Assembly (NCBI GenBank): GCA_009778965.1
Contig: WRFE01000001.1
Coordinates: 49,117-113,116, forward strand
DNA length: 64,000 nt
From: Candidatus Endomicrobium labiotermitis
Lineage (GTDB): Bacteria > Elusimicrobiota > Endomicrobiia > Endomicrobiales > Endomicrobiaceae
Direction of reading: 5' to 3'
Below the pieces are notes generated by a model. It searched no databases. It was not told the DNA's origin and saw nothing but the letters and a program-made list of their open reading frames with translations. The position numbers and the translations under genes are program-made. Shown here piece by piece: positions 9,405 through 17,651 of the stretch. Each line of letters opens with the position of its first letter. The first letter of the stretch is position 1.

Positions 9405-10364
9405 ATGAATAAACTGTTACCCGATATTATTTCAGACAGACAAATAACGAAAGATGAAGCATTGCTTCTTTTTGAATTAGACATTGAAGATCTATTTTAC
9501 GCGGCTTCAAAAATCCGCAAAAACCATAAAGGCAATAAAGTAAAAATTTGTTCAATTATCAATGCGAAATCAGGGCAATGCGAACAAGACTGCAAGTTTT
9601 GCGCTCAATCCGCTTTTAATAAAACGGAAGCTGCGGTTTATCCGTTGATTGAGCCTGAAAAAATAGCATTGTCTGCTGATAATGCGCTTGAAAATGCGCA
9701 ATGTTTCGGCATAGTTTCAAGCGGAAACTATTTAAATGAAAAAGAAATAGACTCGCTTTGCAAAATGTTTAAAAACTATAAAAACGTTGAAAAATTGAGT
9801 GTTTCCATTGGCAGATTATCTGACGAAATTCTTTCAAAACTTAAAAAAGCCGGAATAAAAAAAATTCATCACAATTTGGAAACTTCCGAAAATTTCTTTC
9901 CCAATATTTGTTCTACGCATAGTTACAATGAAAGAGTCGATACCATAAAAAGAGCAAAAGCTCTCGGCTTTAAAATTTGCGCGGGCGGATTGTTCGGCAT
10001 AGGCGAATCGTTTCGAGACAGAGTTGAATTAGCGTTTACTTTAAAAGAGCTTGATGTTGAAAGCGTACCGATGAATTTTTTTATATCTGTTAAAGGTACG
10101 GCATTAGAAGAAATAAAGGCTTTAAGCGCCATAGAAATTCTAAAAACTATTTCAATTTTCAGGCTGATTTTGCAAAAGCAGGACATAATAATCTGCGGCG
10201 GAAGGGAAGTAAATTTAAGGGATTTACAATCTATGATTTTCCCGGCCGGAGCAAACGGCACGATGAGCGGCGGATACCTTACAACCGGCGGAAGAGATAT
10301 TGAAACGGATTTAAAAATGATTGAGGATTTGGGATTAGAAACAACAATTACAAATTACGAATGA
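9405..10364 (+). CDS. bioB: Biotin synthase BioB
   Basis: This 319-aa radical SAM enzyme inserts sulfur into dethiobiotin. The radical SAM cluster motif is GQCEQDCKFCAQSA (CxxxCxxC), and HNLETSENFF, YNERVDTIKRAK and GGLFGIGES are family hallmarks. An in-frame TTG at 9369 and ATG at 9396 exist. I chose 9405 because the promoter would start the transcript right there and the 9369 codon lies inside the -35 box. No Shine-Dalgarno sequence is present. The last residues (TITNYE) and stop codon are encoded by a type F repeat. The first gene of a likely bioB-SDR-ketosynthase unit. Confidence 0.92.
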   Translation: MNKLLPDIISDRQITKDEALLLFELDIEDLFYAASKIRKNHKGNKVKICSIINAKSGQCEQDCKFCAQSAFNKTEAAVYPLIEPEKIALSADNALENAQCFGIVSSGNYLNEKEIDSLCKMFKNYKNVEKLSVSIGRLSDEILSKLKKAGIKKIHHNLETSENFFPNICSTHSYNERVDTIKRAKALGFKICAGGLFGIGESFRDRVELAFTLKELDVESVPMNFFISVKGTALEEIKALSAIEILKTISIFRLILQKQDIIICGGREVNLRDLQSMIFPAGANGTMSGGYLTTGGRDIETDLKMIEDLGLETTITNYE

Positions 10365-10370
10365 CGAATC
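10345..10370. repeat. Type F repeat at the bioB 3' end
   Basis: CAATTACAAATTACGAATGACG reads through the bioB stop codon (TGA at 10362-10364), so the terminal residues of BioB are repeat-encoded. Confidence 0.65.
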
Positions 10371-10403
10371 AACGGCTTACACAACAGAAGAACACCAATG
10401 TTT

Positions 10404-10430
10404 GTCATTCCGGACTTGATCCGGAAACCA
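10404..10430. repeat. GTCA hairpin half-element, type B
   Basis: GTCATTCCGGACTTGATCCGGAA: a single hairpin half, stem TTCCGGA/TCCGGAA, ending just before the SDR start. It resembles the left half of the element at 31185. Confidence 0.75.
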
Positions 10431-10443
10431 CTTAAAGGAAATT

Positions 10444-11178
10444 ATGAATAAAAAAACAGTTTTAATTACGGGAATATCTAGAGGTTTGGGAAAAGAACTT
10501 GCTTTACATTTTTCCAAAAATGACTGGAATGTTTGCGGATGTTATAAAACAAACAAACCTGATTTTTTCGCTGTTCGTCATTGCGAGGACGAAGGACGAA
10601 GCAATCCAGAAATCCTTTCTTTCCAAGCCGATATCTCAGATCCTGAAGAAGCTGCGTCTTTTATTAACAAGGCACAAGGTGCCTTTGGTAATATAGATTG
10701 CGTAATAAACAACGCTTCAATCGGAAAAAACAAAATAATTTTTAAAGAAAACGCTGACAATTGGAACGACGTAATACAAACAAACCTTAACGGGACGTTT
10801 TACGTCATTAAAGAAACTCTTGAAATTATGGCAAAACAACGATATGGTTCAATAATAAACATATCTTCAATATCCGCATACAAATCTTACACTGGCGCGG
10901 CAAGTTATTCCGCAGGCAAAGCCGCTGTAATCGCATTGACAAAAACCGCCGCAAGAGAAGCTGGTCGTTTCGGAATAACCGTAAACGCCGTTTTGCCGGG
11001 TTTTCACGCAACAGCACTTGGCAACTCTGCAGGCGATAAATATATTGAAGAAATAAAACAAGAAAGCGTTTTAAAAACCACAACGGACATAAAAGAATTT
11101 TTAGATTTCGTTTTTATGTTATCGCAAATGAAAACTGTTTCCGGACAAGTTTTTAATATTGATTCTAGAATTATTTAA
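10444..11178 (+). CDS. 3-oxoacyl-ACP reductase-like SDR with repeat-encoded insertion
   Basis: This 244-aa classical short-chain dehydrogenase has the cofactor loop TGISRGLG, NNAS, the catalytic Ser in NISSIS and the YSAGK Tyr/Lys pair. It is closest to FabG-type ketoacyl-ACP reductases. Residues about 45-58 (AVRHCEDEGRSNPE) are the translation of a dispersed hairpin repeat. They sit between strand beta-2 and the conserved ADI(S/D) turn, a surface loop region. It lies 80 bases after bioB and 17 bases before the ketosynthase, so a joint role in making an acyl-ACP is likely. A biotin-precursor role is inference. Confidence 0.82.
   Translation: MNKKTVLITGISRGLGKELALHFSKNDWNVCGCYKTNKPDFFAVRHCEDEGRSNPEILSFQADISDPEEAASFINKAQGAFGNIDCVINNASIGKNKIIFKENADNWNDVIQTNLNGTFYVIKETLEIMAKQRYGSIINISSISAYKSYTGAASYSAGKAAVIALTKTAAREAGRFGITVNAVLPGFHATALGNSAGDKYIEEIKQESVLKTTTDIKEFLDFVFMLSQMKTVSGQVFNIDSRII
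10577..10608. repeat. In-frame type A repeat inside the SDR gene
   Basis: GTCATTGCGAGGACGAAGGA followed by CGAAGCAATCC is the same unit as the left half of the element at 63036-63136. The reading frame passes through without a stop. Confidence 0.75.
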
Positions 11179-11195
11179 CGGCAGGGGATTAAAAA

Positions 11196-12314
11196 GTGAA
11201 AACAAGATTTGCCGTTACGGGTTTAGGATTAGTTTCCCCGCTTGGAACCGGCGTTGAAAAAAGCTGGCAGAGATTGATTAACGGCGAAAGCGCCGTTCGT
11301 TATGAAATAAAAAATGAAGCTTTTCTGGCAAGAACAGAAGGCTTTGATATGCCGGAAAACATCCGCCAATTTGCTATGGGTTTTCTTGCCGCTTATGAGG
11401 CTTCGGCAAACGCAGGACTTGCAACTTCTAATTATGAGAAAAACCGCATAGGTTTATCCTGCGGTGAAAGCAAACCAAATTTATTTCACAAAAATGACTT
11501 CAGCAATCCCTTTCCCGAACAACTCAAAAACATATTGAAAATTGAAGGACAAATAAGCTGCGTGTCTGCCGCTTGCGCTACGGGTATGTTAACCGTTATT
11601 AAAGGTTGCTCCTTAATAGAAAACGACATTTGCGATGTGGTTATCTGCGGGATTTCCGAAACCTCAATTCATCCTTTATATATATCGGCGTTTAAAAACA
11701 TGGGCGTTCTTTCTAAAAAAGGCTGTAAACCTTTTGACAATGGGAGAGACGGTTTTGCCATAGGCGAAGGGGCGGGGTTTATAGTTATTGAAGATTTGAA
11801 AAAAGCGGTCTTAAGAGGCGCAAAAATTTATTGTGAATTAGGAGGCTTTGCCTCCGGAATTTATACTAACGACACTATTAATATAAACTCATCAAACGGT
11901 ATGTATAACATCATAAAAAATGCTGCCGGAACAGAAATTCCGGATTTTGTACACACACATGGTACGGGAACTAAGCTGAACGATTATTATGAAAGTGAAG
12001 CGATTGAACGGCAATTACGAATTACTAATTACGAATTACGGAATGAAGGAATGCCTTTTGTGTCTTCTACAAAAGCGGCAACGGGGCATATGCTTGGAGT
12101 TTCAGGAATGACAGGAGCAATATTTTCAATACTTGCCGTAAGAGACAATATTGTACCGCCAACTTTAAATTTCAAAGAAACCGACATTCCTTTCGGATTA
12201 AAATATGTTAAAAACAACAAACAGGCTGTGCCTGTTAATTCGGCATTATCTCTGTCTTTCGGCTTCGGCGGACAAGGCGCCGCACTATTTTTTAAACGCA
12301 CTCCTTCTTTTTAA
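11196..12314 (+). CDS. Beta-ketoacyl-ACP synthase (KAS I/II type)
   Basis: This 372-aa protein has the thiolase fold with a full catalytic triad: Cys in SAACATGM, His in HTHGTGTKLND, and Lys/His in SSTKAATGHMLG. It condenses malonyl-ACP with an acyl-ACP. It is shorter than FabF (about 410 aa). The start is GTG at 11196 after GGGGA. Residues about 274-288 (RQLRITNYELRNEG) are encoded by a type F repeat placed in the variable loop before SSTK. Its position behind bioB and an SDR suggests a dedicated acyl chain, possibly the pimeloyl part of biotin. Housekeeping fatty-acid synthesis is the alternative. Confidence 0.85.
   Translation: MKTRFAVTGLGLVSPLGTGVEKSWQRLINGESAVRYEIKNEAFLARTEGFDMPENIRQFAMGFLAAYEASANAGLATSNYEKNRIGLSCGESKPNLFHKNDFSNPFPEQLKNILKIEGQISCVSAACATGMLTVIKGCSLIENDICDVVICGISETSIHPLYISAFKNMGVLSKKGCKPFDNGRDGFAIGEGAGFIVIEDLKKAVLRGAKIYCELGGFASGIYTNDTININSSNGMYNIIKNAAGTEIPDFVHTHGTGTKLNDYYESEAIERQLRITNYELRNEGMPFVSSTKAATGHMLGVSGMTGAIFSILAVRDNIVPPTLNFKETDIPFGLKYVKNNKQAVPVNSALSLSFGFGGQGAALFFKRTPSF
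12012..12044. repeat. In-frame type F repeat inside the ketosynthase gene
   Basis: CAATTACGAATTACTAATTA followed by CGAATTACGGAA is read in frame as QLRITNYELRN. It is the same repeat that ends bioB and fills the gap at 6997-7029. Confidence 0.75.
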
Positions 12315-12433
12315 AGCACCTAAAGGAACATTTGAAAATGAAGAATAAAATATATTAGAATTAAATGAACAAAAAAGGGAAAGCTATTTAGAAACAAAAA
12401 CTAAATTGAAATAAAATATCTAAAGGATTAAAA

Positions 12434-12574
12434 ATGAATCTAAATGATATGATCAAAAAATTGATAATAATATTATTATCATTATGGGTAGCAGCAACAG
12501 CGATAGGAATAATAGCAGGGATTGCAGGAGTTATATGGGCGATAATAATGGCAATAAAAGAGAATTCCATTTAA
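12434..12574 (+). CDS. Small single-span membrane peptide (46 aa)
   Basis: ATG at 12434 follows AAAGGA by about seven bases. The 46-residue product has a short basic N-terminus (MNLNDMIKK) and one long hydrophobic helix (about residues 10-41, rich in Ile, Ala and Gly). It ends with a charged tail, KENSI. The spacing, Shine-Dalgarno sequence and helix length favour a real gene. I recognise no family. The 120 bases before it hold only short broken frames. Function unknown. Confidence 0.5.
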   Translation: MNLNDMIKKLIIILLSLWVAATAIGIIAGIAGVIWAIIMAIKENSI

Positions 12575-12618
12575 AAAAACTTGACAGATACTTGAACAAA
12601 CAAAACAAAAAAACTATT

Positions 12619-12627
12619 TGCTATAAT
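12619..12627 (+). promoter_or_regulatory. Extended -10 promoter of pcrA, near-leaderless
   Basis: TGCTATAAT is a consensus extended -10 box. Its expected start point lies about two bases before the pcrA ATG at 12636. There is no Shine-Dalgarno sequence. A TTGACA at 12581 is too far upstream to pair with it. Confidence 0.55.
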
Positions 12628-12635
12628 ACCTCTCT

Positions 12636-14918
12636 ATGAACGAAACCTTAACAAACAATTTAAATCCCGCGCAAAAAGAAGCGGTTTTATACACTGAAGG
12701 ACCTTTAATAATTTTTGCCGGAGCCGGTACGGGAAAAACAAGAGTAATAACGCACCGCATAGCATATCTGCTTTCGCAGGGTGTTGCCCCGTGGTCAATT
12801 CTTGCCGTAACTTTTACAAACAAAGCCGCCGGAGAAATGAAAAAAAGGGTAACCGAGTTAGTCCCTAACGGAAATGACGTTTGGGTTTCGACTTTTCATT
12901 CCTTTTGCGCTTATTTTTTACGCGTTGAAGCCGTAAAAATAAATTTAAGCCCCGACTTTTTGATATACGATTTTGCCGATCAAAAAAATGTCATAAAAGA
13001 CTGCATAAAAGAGATGAGCCTTGATGATAAAAAATTTAAACCCTCAACCGTTGCGGACAGAATAAGCCGAGCCAAAGACGATTTGAAGACTCCCGCTGAT
13101 ATGGCGAAAGACGCGTCAGAATTAGGAGATTTTTTCAGCACCACGATCGCAAAAATATACGCGCTTTACAGTAAAAAACTGGAAACTGCGCAAGCGTTGG
13201 ATTTCGGCGATTTAATAATGAGGACTGTTATATCTCTTCAACAATACCCGGCTCTTCTTGAACGTTACCAGGAAAAATTCAAATATATTTTAGTTGACGA
13301 ATATCAGGACACTAACCATGCGCAATATATGCTTACAAAGCTTTTAGCCGGAGACCGTCACAATATCTGCGTGGTAGGTGATGATGACCAGAGCGTTTAC
13401 AGCTGGCGCGGCGCGGACATTAACAATATTTTAGATTTTGAAAAAGATTATCCGAACGCGAAATCAGTTAAGCTGGAACAGAATTACCGTTCCACGCCAA
13501 AAATACTTTCCGCCGCTTACCGCGTTGTAAAAAATAATACCGGCAGGGTTGAAAAAAAGCTTTGGACGGAAAACGCAGATGACGGAGCAGTCTCCGTATT
13601 AAAAGCTCAAAACGAAAACGACGAATCGGCGAAAATTGCTGATATTATTTCTTTAAACACAATAAACAATAAATACAATTTGTCAGATTTCGCGGTATTT
13701 TACCGCACAAACGCACAGTCGCGTGTTTTTGAAGACGCTTTCAGGCGAGCGGGTATGCCTTACGTAGTTATAGGAACTTTAAAATTTTATGACCGCGCCG
13801 AAATAAAGGATATTACCGCTTATTTAAAACTTATTCTTAATCATAATGACAATGTAAGTTTCAAAAGAATTATTAATATTCCGCGGAGAGGAATAGGCAA
13901 AACTTCTATTGAACATATCGAACAAGAAGCTGCAAAAAGAGGAATTTCTATTTGGCAGGCTATACCGTTTGCGAAAGAAGCGGGCTTAATAGGCAAAAAC
14001 GCGATGGCGGCTTTAGACGCTTTTGTATCGTTTATCAATGGTTTATCACAATTAAAAGAAACCGAAAATGTAAAAACCATTGCTGAAAAAGTTATAACGC
14101 ATTCCGGGTATCTTAAAGAACTTGAAAATGAAAACACACCCGAATCAAAAACAAAAATAGAAAATATACAGGAATTAATTTCCGCAATTGACGATTTTGA
14201 AAAACGTTCGCCTGACAAATCACTTTTGGGTTATCTTACGCAAATAGCATTGATAAGCGACGCTGATTCGATAGACGAATCCAAAGGCAGAGTTACGCTT
14301 ATGACGCTGCATCTGGCGAAAGGACTGGAGTTTGACAACGTTTTTGTATGCGGGCTGGAAGAAGGTCTCTTTCCAATAGGCGAATCCGCGTTTGCTCCCG
14401 AAGAACTTGAAGAAGAAAGAAGACTGATGTATGTGGGAATGACAAGAGCAAGAAAACATTTATATTTGTGCTGGGCTTCGGAAAGAATGGTTTACGGAAA
14501 AACCAGATGGAATATGGCGTCAAGGTTTTTAATAGAAGCAGGATTTAAAGATGAGTTTGTAAAAAGAGAACAAAGCCAGACTTTTTTTACTCATGGATTT
14601 AACAAAACTAAATGGAATTCTGGCTCAGGCTATGGAAAAGGACAAAAAACCGCGAAAGTAGAATATAAAGACGCAACCGGCGATTCTTATGATTATATGC
14701 CAAGCGATGATGAAGTAATAAAAGACGAACCTCTATATACCCCCGCTACAGACCAAAGCCCCTATAAAATAGGAACTGTTGTATCTCACCCTGTTTTCGG
14801 CAACGGAAAAATCATAGAAAAGTCCGGCTTGGGAAATGATTTAAAACTTGTGGTATTGTTTGAAAACGGGCAGTGGAAAAAACTTCTAGCGAAAGTAGCC
14901 AACCTGACGATTGTTTAA
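12636..14918 (+). CDS. pcrA: ATP-dependent DNA helicase PcrA/UvrD
   Basis: This 760-aa SF1A helicase unwinds DNA 3'-5' in repair and replication restart. Motifs in order: Walker A GAGTGKTRVITHR (about residue 30), motif II DEYQDTNHAQY, motif III GDDDQSVYSWRGA, motif IV EQNYRST, motif V MTLHLAKGLEF, motif VI YVGMTRARKHLYL. The C-terminal segment VSHPVFGNGKIIE is the Tudor-like domain of PcrA that contacts RNA polymerase. Length and motif set are normal for PcrA. The start codon sits just after a strong -10 box, so the transcript is probably leaderless. Confidence 0.95.
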   Translation: MNETLTNNLNPAQKEAVLYTEGPLIIFAGAGTGKTRVITHRIAYLLSQGVAPWSILAVTFTNKAAGEMKKRVTELVPNGNDVWVSTFHSFCAYFLRVEAVKINLSPDFLIYDFADQKNVIKDCIKEMSLDDKKFKPSTVADRISRAKDDLKTPADMAKDASELGDFFSTTIAKIYALYSKKLETAQALDFGDLIMRTVISLQQYPALLERYQEKFKYILVDEYQDTNHAQYMLTKLLAGDRHNICVVGDDDQSVYSWRGADINNILDFEKDYPNAKSVKLEQNYRSTPKILSAAYRVVKNNTGRVEKKLWTENADDGAVSVLKAQNENDESAKIADIISLNTINNKYNLSDFAVFYRTNAQSRVFEDAFRRAGMPYVVIGTLKFYDRAEIKDITAYLKLILNHNDNVSFKRIINIPRRGIGKTSIEHIEQEAAKRGISIWQAIPFAKEAGLIGKNAMAALDAFVSFINGLSQLKETENVKTIAEKVITHSGYLKELENENTPESKTKIENIQELISAIDDFEKRSPDKSLLGYLTQIALISDADSIDESKGRVTLMTLHLAKGLEFDNVFVCGLEEGLFPIGESAFAPEELEEERRLMYVGMTRARKHLYLCWASERMVYGKTRWNMASRFLIEAGFKDEFVKREQSQTFFTHGFNKTKWNSGSGYGKGQKTAKVEYKDATGDSYDYMPSDDEVIKDEPLYTPATDQSPYKIGTVVSHPVFGNGKIIEKSGLGNDLKLVVLFENGQWKKLLAKVANLTIV

Positions 14919-14945
14919 CATCAAAAAATGTAGTTTCCCAAAGTT

Positions 14946-15027
14946 GTCACCCTGAGCGAAGCCGAAGGGTCTGCCGTTAAAGGCATATGTTTCGACTACA
15001 CGGTTGCACCGTTCCGCTCAACATGAC
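14946..15027. repeat. 82-bp GTCA...TGAC hairpin element, type C
   Basis: Nearly identical to 1769-1850 and the same length. GTCACCCTGAGCGAAGCCGA opens it and CCGCTCAACATGAC closes it. It lies between the convergent pcrA and nadA genes. Confidence 0.85.
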
Positions 15028-15050
15028 AGACAGAGACAATATTAGATTTA

Positions 15051-15956
15051 CTAAGAATTGACGGCAAGCATTTTTTTGATAGGAAGATAGGCTTTTTCTC
15101 TGATTTCTTCGGGAACTTTAACAACATTTTTATTATTTTCCAAAACATCCAACACTTTGGCAATTGTTATTTTTTTCATATTAGGGCATACAGCCTGCTC
15201 AAAAAGCGGGTAAAATTTCTTATCAGGATTTTCTTTTTGAAGTTTATACAAAATCCCTGTTTCAGTACCTATAATGAATTCCTTTTTAGGGCTTTGAGGA
15301 ACATGTCTGCACATTACACCGGTTGACATTGCAAAATCTGCCAAAGCGACAACTTCGGGGCGGCATTCCGGATGAACTAAAACTTCGGCATTTGGATGCT
15401 CTTCTTTAGCTTTCAAAACATGTTCAGGAAGCATATTATTATGGGTAGGACAAAAACCGTTCCATATAACCATTTTTTTGCCTGACTGTTTTTGGGCATA
15501 ATCTCCCAAATTCCTGTCCGGAACAAAAATTATAGTCTCGGCATCCACGCTTTTAACAACATTTACCGCGTTGGAAGACGTACAGCATATATCACTTTCG
15601 GCTTTTACAGCCGCGGAAGTGTTAACATAAGCAACTACAACGGGATTTTTATATTTTGACTTTTCGGCTTTAAGTTGGTCCGCAGTTATCATATCCGCCA
15701 TTGGGCACCCTGCATTAACATCAGGAATTAAAACAGTTTTTTGAGGACTTAAAATCGCCGCGGTTTCAGCCATAAAATGAACTCCGCAAAAAACAATAAC
15801 GTCCGCGTTTGTTTCAGCGGCTTTCCTGCTTAAATCCAAAGAATCACCGACAAAGTCGGCAATATCCTGAATTTCAGGCAGCTGGTAAATATGCGCCAGA
15901 ATCACGGCATTTTTTTCTTTTTTCAGTTTGTTTAATCTTTCAATTATTTCGTTCAT
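15051..15956 (-). CDS. nadA: Quinolinate synthase NadA
   Basis: This 302-aa protein condenses iminoaspartate with dihydroxyacetone phosphate to quinolinate for NAD synthesis. Three cysteines that can bind the 4Fe-4S cluster are in VFCGVHFMAE, HPECRPEVV and AVCPNMKKIT. The frame stays open 29 codons upstream, but those residues come from AT-rich repeat sequence. The ATG at 15956 (MNEIIERLNKLK) is the likely start. No nadB or nadC is adjacent. Confidence 0.93.
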   Translation of the reverse strand: MNEIIERLNKLKKEKNAVILAHIYQLPEIQDIADFVGDSLDLSRKAAETNADVIVFCGVHFMAETAAILSPQKTVLIPDVNAGCPMADMITADQLKAEKSKYKNPVVVAYVNTSAAVKAESDICCTSSNAVNVVKSVDAETIIFVPDRNLGDYAQKQSGKKMVIWNGFCPTHNNMLPEHVLKAKEEHPNAEVLVHPECRPEVVALADFAMSTGVMCRHVPQSPKKEFIIGTETGILYKLQKENPDKKFYPLFEQAVCPNMKKITIAKVLDVLENNKNVVKVPEEIREKAYLPIKKMLAVNS

Positions 15957-16093
15957 AATTTTAAAGACAATTAATAAATAATAGTTAATAATTAATATTT
16001 TTGGAGTTTCGCTGAAAACGAAACATTTAATATGTTTTCGCAAAGCGAAAACTCAACAATTATTCATTGTTATTTGTTAATTATTATTTGCCG
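15957..16093. repeat. AT-rich repeat stretch with GTTTTCGC hairpin
   Basis: TAATAATTAATA-type strings flank two short hairpins. The clearest is GTTTTCGCAAAGCGAAAAC at 16034-16052 (8-bp stem). No gene is supported here. The hairpin has no T-run on the minus strand, so it is not a clear terminator for thiM. Confidence 0.5.
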
Positions 16094-16888
16094 TTACCTT
16101 ATTTTCTCAAGCTTCTTCATTTTATTTATGGATATATCGCTCAATGTACTGATTTTATCGAACAGCTTATTCTTAAACGTTCCCGGACCTTCTGAAGTCT
16201 TGTCTGCATTTTCAGCGGCAATTTCAAAACAAACCAAACCGGCAATAGCCGCAAAAAGATAATCTTTTTCAACTGCGCAAAATGTTGCGATAACAGAACC
16301 TGCCATGCAGCCCGCGCCGACAATCTGCGACAACATAGGCGTACCGTTTTTGACTATATATACGCTTTCGCCATCGGTACAAATATCTTCTTTTCCCGTA
16401 ACAACAACCACGCATTCTTTATCGCGCGCAAGTTCTCTGGCTATACTTACCATATCGCCCGATACATTTCCGCTGTCAACGCCTTTCGTGGTAACGCTTA
16501 TTCCTGCCGTACTCGCTATTTCGGAAGCATTGCCTTTCAGCACCGCTATTTTATACTCAAGCAGCTCTTTTATTTTTTCGTTTCTGTATTTTGTCGCGCC
16601 CACGCCGACTGCGTCTAAAATAACGGGAATCCCTTTTTTATTTGCCGCTGCCATCGCGCTTTTCATCGCTTCGACGGTAATATTATTTAAAGTTCCTATA
16701 TTTATTACCAAAGCATCGGCTATTGATGCCATGTCTGCAGCCTCTTCCGGCGCATGCGCCATAACGGGAGATCCTGCAAAGACTTTGACAATATTAGCGC
16801 AGTCGTAAATAGTCACCCAGTTTGTAATGTGATGAATCAAAGGCTCTTCTTTCCTTACTCTTTCAAGAACTTGATAAATCTTATCCAT
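16094..16888 (-). CDS. thiM: Hydroxyethylthiazole kinase ThiM
   Basis: This 264-aa ribokinase-like enzyme phosphorylates hydroxyethylthiazole in thiamin salvage. Hallmarks are HHITNWVTIYDCANI near the N-terminus, AHAPEEAADM, ILDAVGVGAT, and the anion-hole loop VGAGCMAGSVIATF with the conserved Cys. No thiD or thiE is adjacent and I see no TPP riboswitch in the repeat-filled upstream region. This suggests an isolated salvage step. Confidence 0.92.
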   Translation of the reverse strand: MDKIYQVLERVRKEEPLIHHITNWVTIYDCANIVKVFAGSPVMAHAPEEAADMASIADALVINIGTLNNITVEAMKSAMAAANKKGIPVILDAVGVGATKYRNEKIKELLEYKIAVLKGNASEIASTAGISVTTKGVDSGNVSGDMVSIARELARDKECVVVVTGKEDICTDGESVYIVKNGTPMLSQIVGAGCMAGSVIATFCAVEKDYLFAAIAGLVCFEIAAENADKTSEGPGTFKNKLFDKISTLSDISINKMKKLEKIR

Positions 16889-16911
16889 TTACTGTTTCCT
16901 CCAAAAAAGCT

Positions 16912-17045
16912 GTCATTCCGGGCTTGACCCGGAATCCATTTTATTAAAAACATATTTTATTTTTGTCTGTCATTCCCGAAATCCATAATCGGGAATCCAT
17001 TTTTGTATTTAACGTGGATCCCCGACAAAAACACTCGGGGATGAC
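16912..17045. repeat. Type B half-element followed by a full GTCA...TGAC element
   Basis: The half-unit 16912-16939 (GTCATTCCGGGCTTGACCC) is followed by a 77-bp element at 16969-17045. The latter runs from GTCATTCCCGAAATCC to ACTCGGGGATGAC. Its two halves carry different stems (TTCCCGA and TCCCCGA), so the hairpins match within a half but not across the element. Confidence 0.8.
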
Positions 17046-17054
17046 GCTAAAGCG

Positions 17055-17651
17055 TCACTTTGAAATGACAAAAACCGCTGTTTGCGCGAACAAGTTGGGG
17101 AACAATTTTATTTCTTTTCCGCCGCTGAAAAAGAACTTGTTCAAAATTTTATATTTTTTTTCTTTGCAGAATTTTTCAAAATCTTTTACGCTCAAAAATC
17201 TTAAATTCGGCGTATTATACCATTCGTAAGGCAAAGTTTTAGTAACCGGCGAATGCCCGAGAAGTAAATCTTTTCTTGCCCAGATATACGCGAAATTCGG
17301 AAAACCTATTATAACCTTTTTCCCTAGCCTGAAACATTCTTCTATAACATAATCAATTTTTTGCACCTGCTGTAAACTGTTATGCATAATAACATAATCA
17401 AAGCTTTTTTCAGGATAAGCGTCCATTCCGCCTTCAATGTCGGAATGAAATACCGTAAGCCCTTTTTCAACGCATGAATATATCGCGTCTTCGCTTATTT
17501 CTATTCCCTGCGCGTTAACGTTTTTTGTCTGCATAAGATAATGCATCAAATCGCCGTCACCGCATCCTAAATCCAAAACTTTAGAATTTTTTTCTATGTT
17601 TGCCGCTATTTTTCTGTATTCAAGCGGAGTATTGCTTATCACTTCACCCAT
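17055..17651 (-). CDS. metW: MetW-like methyltransferase domain protein
   Basis: This 198-aa protein has the SAM-binding motif [15 protein letters not shown] (about residues 25-39) and the MetW signatures [21 protein letters not shown] and [15 protein letters not shown]. It overlaps metX by 8 bases and is translated after it. MetW and MetX are a conserved pair in homoserine acylation; MetW is thought to be needed for MetX function. The whole family is present at normal length. Confidence 0.9.
   Translation of the reverse strand: MGEVISNTPLEYRKIAANIEKNSKVLDLGCGDGDLMHYLMQTKNVNAQGIEISEDAIYSCVEKGLTVFHSDIEGGMDAYPEKSFDYVIMHNSLQQVQKIDYVIEECFRLGKKVIIGFPNFAYIWARKDLLLGHSPVTKTLPYEWYNTPNLRFLSVKDFEKFCKEKKYKILNKFFFSGGKEIKLFPNLFAQTAVFVISK

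Noticed and set aside
12581-12586. TTGACA as the -35 box of pcrA
   Set aside because: It is 35 bases from the TATAAT, too far for a promoter; the extended -10 box explains the start alone.
16912-17045. CRISPR-like array because of spaced similar units
   Set aside because: Units are inverted hairpins with variable stems and spacing, not direct repeats with uniform spacers. The Cas4-like nuclease at 7032 has no cas neighbours.
16889-17054. TPP riboswitch before thiM
   Set aside because: No CUGAGA/GAUGA-type motif is present; the gap is filled by GTCA...TGAC repeats.
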